A DNA stretch of 32,500 nt from Prorocentrum cordatum (Eukaryota; Sar; Dinophyceae; Prorocentrales; Prorocentraceae), in the NCBI GenBank assembly GCA_963575745.1, contig CAUYUJ010014355.1:118162-150661 (forward strand), read 5' to 3'. A program made the position numbers and the translations under genes. The notes under the pieces are model-generated. The model searched no databases, had not been told where the DNA came from, and saw nothing but the letters and a program-made list of their open reading frames with translations. Numbering within the stretch: the first letter of the stretch is position 1; every line of letters begins with the position of its first letter. This document shows, piece after piece, positions 16,982 through 25,087 of the stretch.

Positions 16982-17439
16982 TCGAGCACGGACGCAAATC
17001 TGTGGCACAGTACACGTATCTTTTGTAGACACTCGACGAGGATATCAATTTTGGGGCAACTCGATTCTGCAGCCGCTCCTCTACTCCAAACGTGTCCGCC
17101 TCATTCCCCTCTGTGGGAGTGGGCCCTCCATCTAACCCTCCGCGCCCTCGTCTCGGAGAACTCGTCCCGGAGGCCTTCCTGGAGCCACTCGCTCCACTAC
17201 CGCGTCGATGCTGCGTCGAGCGTCCGTGGGCGAGCGTGGGCAGCGAGAAGCGAGGGGGACGAGGACGACGGAGAGGAACGAAGAGGAATGAGGAAAAGTG
17301 AGGAGGACGAGGAGGAGAAGGACGAGGAGGAGGAGGACGAGGAGGAGGAGGCCGAAGTCGAGTGCGTCCGTGGAGAGGGGCCCTCCACCAAGCTCTCCGA
17401 CACCCGACGTGATGATTTGTTCGTGGCGTGACCCCCGAA

Positions 17440-17597
17440 GTCCTCCTCCTCCTCCTCCTCCTCCTCCTCCCTCCTCCTCATCCCTCCTCCTCGTTCTCCT
17501 CCTCCTCCTCCTTCTCCTTCTCCTCCTCCTCCTACTCCTCCTCCTTCTCCTCGTCCTCCTCCTCCTCCTCCTCCTCCTCCTCCTCCTCCTCCTCTTT
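17440..17597 (+). repeat. CTC tract interrupted by a family N element
   Basis: CTC repeats run up to 17597 and resume at 17812-17852, with family N copy 2 between. A separate GAG tract is at 17287-17355. Confidence 0.9.
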
Positions 17598-17809
17598 GGA
17601 CGCCCGAAATGGGTACGGAAAAAATGGGCACAATGCCCAATAACAAATGTTATCCCAAACCAACAGCGGCTGCTGTTGGGCAGGCGGCCTTCTGTCTCAA
17701 ATGTACACAGGCCGCGGCGACACCGACAGCGAGTCCGGTTCAAAATGATCAGGAACTGCTGTTGGGCATTGTACCCATTCTTTCCGTACCCATTCCGTTC
17801 GTGCCGACC
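17598..17809. mobile_element. Family N foldback element (copy 2), inserted in a CTC tract
   Basis: 212 bp. The left arm (AATGGGTACGGAAAAAATGG, then CACAATGCCCAA) and the inverted right arm (TTGGGCATTGTACCCATTC, then TTTCCGTACCCATT) match over about 45 bp with few differences. CTC repeats lie on both sides, so insertion into a pre-existing tract is the simplest reading; the flanks cannot show a duplication clearly because they are repetitive. Confidence 0.8.
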
Positions 17810-17859
17810 CTCCATCTCCTCCTCCTCCTCCTCCTCCTCCTCCTCCTCCTTTCCCGGGG

Positions 17860-18007
17860 ATCGGCTTCTCATCCCGAGCCGTTCCTAGACGGCCCCGAGC
17901 CCCGTGCGGGGCCCCTGGAGGCCGAACATGGCGAAGCACCTCCCGCCGCGATATTTGTTTGTTCGCCACTCGAGGGGGTCTGGGCCATCAGCGCCGCCGA
18001 GGTGTTC
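17860..18007 (+). repeat. Family A repeat, plus orientation
   Basis: CGGCTTCTCATCCCGAGCCG, CCTAGACGGCCCCGAGCC, GGAGGCCGAACATGGCGAAG, then CACTCGAGGGGGTCTGGGCC. It immediately precedes family-B copy 5. Confidence 0.75.
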
Positions 18008-18015
18008 GCCTTCAT

Positions 18016-18181
18016 TTAGGTCGGGCATGTCCCCCCCTACAGGCGGGTGTTGGAGGAAACGTAAGGCAGAGTCAAAACATGCTCAAGAAGCATCAACTAT
18101 AGCAGAATCATCGTCCACAGACTACTTGTGAACTGTCTTCGAATATGAATTTCCTCCGGTAGAGGGACCTGCCCGACTTAA
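18016..18181. mobile_element. Family B foldback element with target-site duplication (copy 5)
   Basis: 166 bp, ends TTAGGTCGGGCATGTCCCCC and GTAGAGGGACCTGCCCGAC then TTAA. Flanking 8-mers GCCTTCAT (18008-18015) and GCCTTCTT (18182-18189) agree at 7 of 8. The interior has diverged from other copies, but the AATCATCGTCCAC block remains near the right side. Confidence 0.8.
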
Positions 18182-18409
18182 GCCTTCTTTTGAGCAGGGA
18201 CCGACCGTCCAGGCATTCCTATAGTCCTACCACGCAATGTTAGAACCGACAAATGCCCTAATAACAAAAGCAATGTTCTCTTAGAACATCAGCCCGGTGA
18301 ATTAAATCAAGACAGCCCCAGCCAGAAATGTGCTAAGGACATGTCGTGCAAACCACAAATGGTTCTGAGAACATTGTTTGGTAGGCCTACTGGCACGCCA
18401 GGACGCTTC

Positions 18410-18560
18410 GCCACTGCTTGATCTTTCCCCCCCCCCCCTCCCCCCCCTCCCCGAAGCCCCCCCCCTCCCCGAAGCCCTCCGAGAGAGAGCCCTCCCCGAA
18501 GCCCCCGCCACTGCTTGATTCTTCCCCCCCCCTCCCCAAAGCCCTCCGAGAGAGAGCCCT
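18410..18560 (+). repeat. ~97-bp tandem duplication rich in CCCTCCCC
   Basis: GCCACTGCTTGAT begins two units (about 18410 and 18507), each continuing with a C-run and ending CCCTCCGAGAGAGAGCCCTC. The stretch 18182-18409 between it and family B copy 5 shows nothing clear. Confidence 0.8.
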
Positions 18561-18782
18561 CTCCCCGCGCGCCGGCCGCCCGCGGGCCGGGGGCGCGGAG
18601 AGGCGGCTGGGCTGCCCTCGATCGATGATCCTCAGAACGCGCGCCGGGCGCCGGGCGTTGGGTCGGCCACGTCGGGCCTACTCTTGTGGGTGCCACGGCA
18701 ATGCACACTCTAGCAACCCTACCATTGAATTAAACATGTGTTTATAATGTGTAAAACATGTTCTCATCATGTTTCAAGCATG

Positions 18783-18802
18783 TTTTTTTTTTTACTTATG
18801 TA

Positions 18803-18840
<38 letters not shown>
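18783..18840. repeat. Poly-T and AT dinucleotide microsatellite
   Basis: A T-run followed by about 18 AT repeats ending near 18840. Confidence 0.95.
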
Positions 18841-18842
<2 letters not shown>

Positions 18843-19418
18843 ATGCTTGAACATTTTTGACATCTGGCAATTATTTGGCAGCACGCTTCCTCTCCATGAA
18901 TCGACTTCCACACGCCTACAGGCGGAGGTGGAAGAAGCATAACATACACCAGAGAGACACCCCGATCGAAGGATGGTTTTGAATCGTCGTGGGGTCGAGA
19001 AAGACCCGGGAACCCGGAACCCACCGACATCGGCGCGGAACCAAAAGCCAAAGACCCAAACCTGGAACCGGGAACCCGGGAATCCAGCCGGCCACCAAAA
19101 TCGGCGGGGAACTTTCGCAAAATCTTTCAATTTCCGCTAGGACCCCTTCAGTGCAAGCACTGATAGGGGAACAATCGCCAACACATAATATTTACATAAA
19201 AAAACAGGGGGCACGAAACATCGTCACCAGACTATGCTTTCCACTATTCTTCAATATTCCTTCTGAAGAGGGACAGCCCGTCTTCATGTTAGCGGCAACG
19301 TGCGGGTTCCCACCGCAGCCTTTCCACACGGCGCATGTGGTTCAGTGCGGGCCGACGGAAGCTGTGTCCTATCCGCGGAGCTGAGCCAGGGATAACACAC
19401 ACTGGGCTAGCACACGTC
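18841..19418. other. Spacer with a degraded family B right end
   Basis: 19240-19286 (CCTTCTGAAGAGGGACAGCC, then CGTCTTCA) is a family-B right end. A possible left relic, CGCCTACAGGCGGAGGTGG, is at 18913-18931. Between them GGGAACCCGG recurs three times near 19005-19080. No gene supported. Confidence 0.5.
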
Positions 19419-19419
19419 T

Positions 19420-19850
19420 GGGGGGATCATCGACCTTACTTCCCTCCCTGGGCCCGCCGCAGGGCGAGGAGAGAACAGCCCCCCCCATCGCCCAGACCCC
19501 CTGGAGGGGTTGTCGCCATTTTCGGCCTCTGGGAGCCAAAAAGTATCCCGAGTGCTGGGAGGTCGTGGGCACGACGGCGCATGGTCGGGGTTGGACAGGT
19601 CTCCTTGTAGGCTCCAACATTCCTCCCCAGAGGCCCCCGAGAGCCTTCCGAAGAGACCCCAAGAAGCATACCTGAGGACTCTGGCCCACGTCAGCATCGT
19701 CGTCGTCGTCGCCGCCACCGCCGCCGCCGTTTAGTCGTCGTCTTCTTTCAGGGTCGGCGGCACCGGCCGCACGGCCTCCGCACTAGCCAGTGTGCTGGGA
19801 AGCCAGGGGCGCGACGGCGCGAGGTCGGGGTTGGACAGGCCCCCTTGATT
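19420..19850 (-). repeat. Family A fragment and a duplicated downstream segment
   Basis: CGCCCAGACCCCCTGGAGG and TTTTCGGCCTCTGGGAGCC (19490-19535) are a minus-orientation family A end. GTGCTGGGA, GACGGCGC and GGTCGGGGTTGGACAGG occur in order at 19551-19605 and again at 19792-19845. TCAGGGTCGGCGGCACCGGC (19748) is a relative of 12328-12350. Confidence 0.55.
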
Positions 19851-20159
19851 ATGAAAGCGCCCCCTCGGGAAAACGCCGAGGGGACCCGCCACCCGCAGGC
19901 GCCGGCCAGCAAGAGTGGCCGCTGCAGCACCGCCTCCGCAGGGCCCCAGGGACGGACTCGCGGATCGGCAGCGGCTGCGGCCCCGACGCCCGCCGATGGA
20001 ACTCTCTCCGCCCGCGGGAAGCCCCGAGGCCTGCCCCGGGGGCAGCTCCTCGCTCCGGGTCCACCTGTGCGTGCACCAGGAGGGCCCGCTGACGGGCCCC
20101 AGGGGGGCGAGATCGAGGGAAACGCCAGGACCGGGACGTGCACACCTCATCGGAAGTTG

Positions 20160-20475
20160 TGGGGCGGTGGCGGCGGCGGACGACGGCGGCGGCGGCGGCG
20201 GCCAAGACGGCAGCAGCGGCGGCGGCCGCCACGACGGCGGCGGCGTCGACGATGGAAGCAGCTGTGGCGGCGGCGGCGACGGCGGCAGCGACGACGACGA
20301 GGCCTGTGCCGAAGGCCGGCGACGGCGGCGGCGGCGGCGACGGAGGCCAGCGACGCAGGCCGGCGACGACGGCGGCGGCGGGCGACGGCGGCGGCGACGG
20401 CGATGGCGGCGGCTAAGACGGCGGCAGCGGCCACGGCGGCGGCGGCGGCGGCGGCGGCGCGGAGCGCGCCTGGAA
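20160..20475 (+). repeat. GGC/GAC trinucleotide-rich block
   Basis: Degenerate GGCGGCGGC, GACGACGAC and GCGGCGACG units over about 315 bp, open in every frame (poly-Ala, Gly, Arg). Confidence 0.85.
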
Positions 20476-20573
20476 GACGCCCACCTCTGCGGCCCGCAGG
20501 CGGCGCGGCGGCGGCGCCGGCCGCGAGGAGACCACGGCGTCCAGCAGGCCTTATCCGCCCCCGCCCAGGGAGG

Positions 20574-20790
20574 GATCGAGGATCGAGCTTCGAGGATCGG
20601 GGCTTCGAGGATCGAGGGTCGAGGATCGAGGGTCGAGGATCGGGGCTCCGAGGATCGAGGTTGGAGGATCGAGCTTCGAGGATCGAGGTTGGAGGATCGA
20701 GGTTGGAGGACTGCGGTTCAAGGAGGAAGGCTTCCCGCCCTCACCCAAGAAGGCTCGAGGGTCGAGTCTCGGGGATCGAGGCGCAAGAAC
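20574..20790 (+). repeat. GATCGAGG tandem repeat
   Basis: About 15 units of 13-17 bp (GAGGATCGAGGTTG, GAGGATCGAGCTTC, GAGGATCGGGGC), giving translations such as SRIEDRGSRIE. Confidence 0.9.
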
Positions 20791-20848
20791 GCAGCGAACT
20801 CGGGAGACGGTGAGGACCGAAAGCGCTGGCCGTCGCTACCGAAGAACA

Positions 20849-21046
20849 ATGTACAAATATAAGTGTTGGACGAACCGCGTGGATTTCTCGGATCGGCGCT
20901 GGGACACCCTGGCGGCGCCTGCGGCGCCGCCTCTGGCGCGCTCCGCGCGCCAGGGAGGGGGTCCAGCGCAGATCCAATACATCCGCGCGGACCGTCGAAA
21001 GCTTACGTTTACGCATGTTGTATGCATCTACTCTCGGAGCCTCTGA
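20849..21046 (+). CDS. Small ORF or first exon, unidentified
   Basis: Starts at an ATG in ACAATGTAC and reads 65 codons to a TGA: MYKYKCWTNRVDFSDRRWD, an Ala/Pro-rich centre, then AQIQYIRADRRKLTFTHVVC. The two ends use varied residues and codons unlike the surrounding repeats. A degenerate relative of the C-terminal half, broken by a stop, lies at 7527-7580, so this may be part of a dispersed family rather than a single-copy gene. The minus strand of the same DNA also has an open frame conserved between the two loci (RKRKLSTVRADVLDLRWTP), so direction is uncertain. Function unknown. Confidence 0.3.
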   Translation: MYKYKCWTNRVDFSDRRWDTLAAPAAPPLARSARQGGGPAQIQYIRADRRKLTFTHVVCIYSRSL

Positions 21047-21385
21047 AATACAGCCAGGAGGCCGAACTAGAAACAGTTTGGGTTCGGAACGGGCTCGATG
21101 ATCCTCAGGTCCCCCCCAGGACCGTTTCTCCAGCGCTCCTCGTCCACGCAAGCGCTTGTGGGGCCAAAGGGAGGTTTCCTTCTTTAGGTGCAGTTCCTAA
21201 TGGTGGCAATTTGACTGTAGAGCGGCGCCCGGGTAACAATTCAGTCCCTGCCGGCGTTCGGCGATCGTGCCAGCAGCGCCCCTCTGGAGGCGTGGGAGGC
21301 ATCGTGGCCTTGACCCACAGCGGGCTCAGAAACCTAAGGGCGTTTGGGCCCTCTCGGAGCCCTGGGAGGCTTCTTGAGAGGAAGG

Positions 21386-21985
21386 AGGGGTGGGGGGATC
21401 AGGAGGAGGGGAAGGAGAAGGAGGGGGAGGCGGAGGAGGAGGACGAAGAGGAGGAGGAGGAGGAAGAGGAGGAGGAGGAGGAGGGGGACGAAGAGGAGGA
21501 CGAGGACGTCGAGGAGGAGGACGAGGACCAGTGCAAGCCCAAGAGTCATCAACGATATTGGACTAAACCCTCCCACGAAGCTCCCTCTTCATAGGCCCCT
21601 ACAAGGGTCAATTTCGCCTGAGGGAACTGCCTCGTTGGAAGACAACCGTTTGAAGACCCTGAAGCATGCCAAAACATTATTCTCGGGACTCTAACGCCAC
21701 GGATCAACCTGACTGTTGCGTGTAAACGATCCTGACTTGTGCCAGAACGCCATTCCTGGGACTTCAACACCGCGAATCAATGTAACTGTCGCATCTTTAT
21801 ATAATCTGGAATATTTCGAAATAGCCGTTTCTGACACGTTGACCACGGGAATCAATAAAATCCTTGCATGTTTAAGAAGAGCGCGCGCAGCGCCAAGGCG
21901 AGAGCCTCATTTTGAAAACGAGACGCCCTCAATGCCTGAAACCCTTGCAATCTTCAAAAAGGAATGCGAACTGCACTAAGGCGAG
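21386..21985 (+). repeat. Right arm of family H repeat, with GAG tract
   Basis: GAG tract (21386-21530), GACCAGTG junction, the KLPLHRPLQG block, then three ~72-bp degenerate units starting near 21670, 21742 and 21817, and AGGCGAGAGCC followed by TTGAAAA. This is the inverted counterpart of 1-580. Downstream, AAGGCGAGGACCGC and TTGAAAACGA repeat again at 21979-22010, so the terminal unit is itself duplicated here. Confidence 0.8.
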
Positions 21986-22060
21986 GACCGCATGTTGAAA
22001 ACGAACCGCCCTCCAGCCGCGAACGTCTTACAATGTTTAATATTCACGCGGGAGGAAAAG

Positions 22061-22190
22061 GAGGAGGGGGGAAGAGGAGGAGGAGGAGGAGGAGGAGGAG
22101 GAGGAGGAGGAGGAGTAGGAGGAGGGAGAGGAGGAGGAGGAGGAGGAGGAGGAGGAGAAGGAGGAGGAGGAGGAGGAGGAGGAGGATCTC
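22061..22190 (+). repeat. GGA tract
   Basis: About 130 bp of GGA with TAGGA and AAGGA interruptions. A GGGA-type purine run follows at 22368-22440. Confidence 0.95.
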
Positions 22191-22453
22191 GAAGGAGGCC
22201 TCGGGCGACGCCTGTGGAGGCCTCCCGCCTCGCTCTCTCGCCCACGAGCTCGGCCCGAAAGCTGCTCCGCCCCGAACGCTCCGTCCCGACGCGAGCCGGG
22301 CGGCTCGACCGACGCTGAAGCTCCGCGCGGCGCTGCGCCCCCCTCCGGCGGATTTCCGGATCGGCGCTGGAGGGAGGGGAGGGGAGGGAGGGAGAGAGGA
22401 GGAGAGAGGGAGGCAGAGGGGGAAGGAGGGAGAGAAGGCAGAGGTGCGTCCGA

Positions 22454-22577
22454 TCTATGGGGTGGAGTCTCTACCCCATAGAGCTCTCCACCGTGGAGAG
22501 CTCTCCACCGTCTCCACCCCATAGAGCTGCAGAGGTCCTTCTTCGAGCTCTCCACCGTGGAGAGCTCGAAGAAGGAC
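22454..22577. other. Nested, mutually exclusive palindromes
   Basis: Four exact inverted repeats overlap: TCTATGGGGT (22454-22463) with ACCCCATAGA (22473-22482); CTATGGGGTGGAG (22455-22467) with CTCCACCCCATAG (22512-22524); a 23-bp hairpin with 11-bp arms and a 1-nt centre (22481-22503, GAGCTCTCCAC arms); and a 43-bp hairpin with perfect 21-bp arms and a 1-nt centre (22535-22555 / 22557-22577). The first two use the same left arm, so only one can form at a time. No coding frame is implied. Confidence 0.85.
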
Positions 22578-22754
22578 GAGCGGCATAAGGCAGAAACCCT
22601 CGACAGTCCGCGCGGATTGGGGAGGATTGGGGATCGGTGATTTGAGTTTGGGCTTAAGGCTCAGGTGAGGAGCGCGCCAATCGGCGGATTGATCCGGAGC
22701 GGCCTGGAGAAGGGAGCACAGGTCGCGCAGTCAAGTAGGACGCTCCCTCGGCCC

Positions 22755-22761
22755 CGCTCCT

Positions 22762-22803
<42 letters not shown>

Positions 22804-22858
22804 CCTCCTCCTCCTCCTCCTCCTCCTCCTCCTCCTCCTCCTCCTCCTCCCCCTCCCC
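22755..22858 (+). repeat. CTGCTC hexamer run merging into CTC repeat
   Basis: About five copies of CTGCTC (22767-22802), then CTC repeats and CCCCT at the end. Confidence 0.95.
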
Positions 22859-22994
22859 CTGCGAGGGGACATGAGGGCGAGGAGGCACAGCGTGCGGAGC
22901 AGTCCCCCGTCAGCGCAAAGGAGAAGAGCATACATGCTGCCTCGATTACCCCGTATCCAGCCTCCGGGAAGACCACAACGTACCGATACCGCTA

Positions 22995-23110
22995 CGCCCC
23001 GGACCTCTCCCGGGGTGCGTTCTGACCGGAATTTCGAGGCGAATCCAGCGGTGGCGACGAGGGCTTCCCAGGAGGCCCAACAAGAGGAAAACGAGGAAAC
23101 CGAGGGAAGG
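22995..23110 (+). repeat. Family C dispersed repeat (copy 2)
   Basis: GGGGTGCGTTCTGACCGGAA, TTTCGAGGCGAATCCAGCGG and GGCGACGAGGGC match 5484-5560. The neighbouring 23111-23440 has no gene I can support. Confidence 0.75.
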
Positions 23111-23446
23111 GTAGCGGTATGGGTACCTTTCCTCCTCTGATTGCTTGGCCCCTTGTCCAGCCCTTGGCCTCTCTCCGCAGCCTCGTGGGGAGCCTCATGG
23201 CCAGGGGCATCGCTTCAGCCTGTCCAGGGGGCATCCCAGGGCGAAGGGGCGCGGGAAGCAGAACGGGCGAGCGTGGCAAACAAGCGGTACTCGTGGAAGA
23301 ATCTGACGCTTCAATCGAGATCCTCCCCCGCGAGGCCGAGACGGCGCAGCAGACCCGCTACTGGGATCGTCTTCGGGGGGGGCTTAGGGGATAGGGGGGT
23401 TACCAGTGCATGCCGGGGTGGGCTATATCTGGCCTAACCTGGCTCA

Positions 23447-23570
23447 TGAGTAGGCTACACATGCCCCAAGTGGCTTAAGGGGGTTAGATACCTCCGCTAA
23501 GTGGGCGGAACCCGCTTAGCTGGCATCGTTTCACCAAACGACTCCACTTGGAGCATGTGTAGCCAACTCA
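23447..23570 (+). ncRNA. Possible structured RNA or foldback element with three internal hairpins
   Basis: An outer stem of 27 bp with two mismatches joins 23447-23473 to 23544-23570 (GGCTACACATGC pairs with GCATGTGTAGCC, CCAAGTGG with CCACTTGG). Inside it are three hairpins: 23479-23483 with 23491-23495 (GGGGG/CCTCC), 23496-23505 with 23511-23520 (GCTAAGTGGG/CCCGCTTAGC, 5-nt loop), and 23526-23531 with 23536-23541 (TCGTTT/AAACGA, loop CACC). In the first two, the one imperfect pair is G-T, which is allowed only if the plus strand is the RNA. I recognise no known RNA family. A MITE is the main alternative, but no target duplication is visible. Confidence 0.5.
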
Positions 23571-23663
23571 AAAGGTAGATCATGAAGGTCATAACCAACC
23601 TCGGCTTCCACAGATAGCACCCCGAATAATCCTCATAGCAACCCCCGCGCCCATCCAAGTCGG

Positions 23664-23790
23664 AGGAGCATGAGGAGCAGGAGGAGCAGGAGGATGAGGA
23701 AGAGGAGGAGGAGGAGGAGAAGGAGGAGCAGGAGGAGCAGCAGTATGAGCAGCAGGAGGAGGAGGAGGAGGAGGAGGAAGAGGAGGCCCA
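23664..23790 (+). repeat. GAG/CAG-interspersed purine tract
   Basis: GGAGCAGGAGGAGCAGGA-type units, then GGA repeats. The following 23791-24156 is GC-rich with no confident gene. Confidence 0.9.
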
Positions 23791-24156
23791 TTCTCCTTCT
23801 ACACCTCTGTGGGCCTCTGGATGGTCTGACGATGGAGCTGGGTGGCCCTCCTTCCCCCCCCTCTCTCGGAAAGGGCGCGCCCTGGCTCCAGGCGCAGCGC
23901 CGCGCGCGGCGCGGGCTTTGCGGGCGGGGGCGCAGGGAACGGCAGATGCCGCTGCGAGAGAGAGGAGACCCCCCCTGCCGCGCGGCCGCTGAGGATGTCG
24001 ATGCGCCTGGAGCCCCAGGCCCCGACGAAGACCGCGTCCGCCCGGGCCTCGCCAGCGCGGACCTCCCCGCCAAACGCCCGGGGCGGTCGCCCAGCAGCCG
24101 CCACATAGTCAAGAACGGCACCGAGCATACGGACCTGCATTCGGTGTGCTTCTCAG

Positions 24157-24360
24157 GCTCACGCGTCAGCGAACTCAAAGACTGTACTCCTGCTATGCTC
24201 CAGCAGCGGGGAGAAGAAGCCACCATCTGATTTTCTGCTGGACGCACAGCGTCGCACAACCAAAAAGTGTACCATATGCCGTGTAATGAAAGCTTTCACA
24301 TGTTCTGGATGCGGAGAGGCCAAACCGAGACTACAACACCGGAAGCGCACGATGCAGTGA
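24157..24360 (+). CDS. Predicted terminal exon with a CxxC...CxxC zinc-binding motif
   Basis: After a good acceptor (GTGTGCTTCTCAG, exon start 24157) the frame reads 67 codons to a TGA at 24358-24360. The C-terminal part is KKCTICRVMKAFTCSGCGEA, a C-x2-C-x7-C-x2-C knuckle, flanked by basic residues (DAQRRTT before, KPRLQHRKRT after). Composition and codon use are ordinary, unlike the repeats nearby. Such compact knuckles occur in zinc ribbons and at the C-terminus of some transposases (for example piggyBac-type), but spacing alone does not assign a family. Upstream exons were not identified; the frame is blocked by a TAG at 24106. It is probably nucleic-acid or protein binding. Confidence 0.45.
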   Translation, partial: AHASANSKTVLLLCSSSGEKKPPSDFLLDAQRRTTKKCTICRVMKAFTCSGCGEAKPRLQHRKRTMQ

Positions 24361-24439
24361 TCATTGTATTATTGTCCCCGTTCTCGGCTTCTCCAATGCC
24401 AGAGCTCTTCTGTCGTTCCTGAGTTCTTCCCCGCGCGCG

Positions 24440-24800
24440 CAATCGCGTGCACATAAGTGTATACATGTATACCTACATGCACAGGTTCACACGTAGCCAT
24501 GTACAAGTAGACGTGGTAACAAATGCGTGCGCGCCCATAGTTCGACGTGTGTATATGCATATGTGCATAACCGTGTATGTGTTTGTGTATCAATACACAC
24601 ATGCACACATATACACATATCTATATAGATATATACATATGCACGTATAACGTGCACGTACGTGCGCGTGCACACATGCTTGCATCCAGTCATGCGCGCT
24701 TGCACGCGCGCGCACGCCGCCTGCTGGCGAAACTCAAAGGACCAAGGTGCATGGCGCAGAGGTATGTGTATATTTACATACACATACACAAACACCCGCC
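24440..24800. repeat. Alternating purine-pyrimidine tract
   Basis: Mostly RY alternation (TG, TA, CG steps): GTATACATGTATAC is a 14-bp palindrome at 24459-24472, and GTGCACGTACGTGCGCGTGC is at 24653-24672. Similar but shorter tracts lie at 27585-27690 and 28315-28510. No gene. Confidence 0.75.
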
Positions 24801-25087
24801 GACGAGTATTACTCGTGTCTTCAAGGGAGGGTGGCGGCGTATGAAATCGTTGGCTCTCGAAGGTGAGTTATACACCGCCATTCATCCTCCCCATGAGGTC
24901 TAGGAACAAACAACTGGAGGGTGTCTGTGAATGTATTCCTGCAGCGGACCATCCCACACTAGCGTTGCCCCTGATCAGCTCTCTCTCTCTCTCTCTCTCT
25001 CTCGCGCGTAGACTGTGAAGAGGGGCCTCGGGGATCCCCTGGCCCACGCTCGTGGGCGCTGCGTACAGGCTGTGCCACCCGTGCAGC

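Noticed and set aside
13322-18189. Family B elements as seamless introners (TTAG|GTCGGG ... CTTAAG|)
   Set aside because: GT and AG dinucleotides are present at the ends of several copies, but splicing there would leave extra bases (about 11 nt in copy 4), and in copy 5 the upstream frame ends in a TAG. They look like MITEs, and intron use is not supported for this family here.
18783-18840. AT-rich origin or promoter
   Set aside because: It is a plain T-run and AT microsatellite with no supporting motif.
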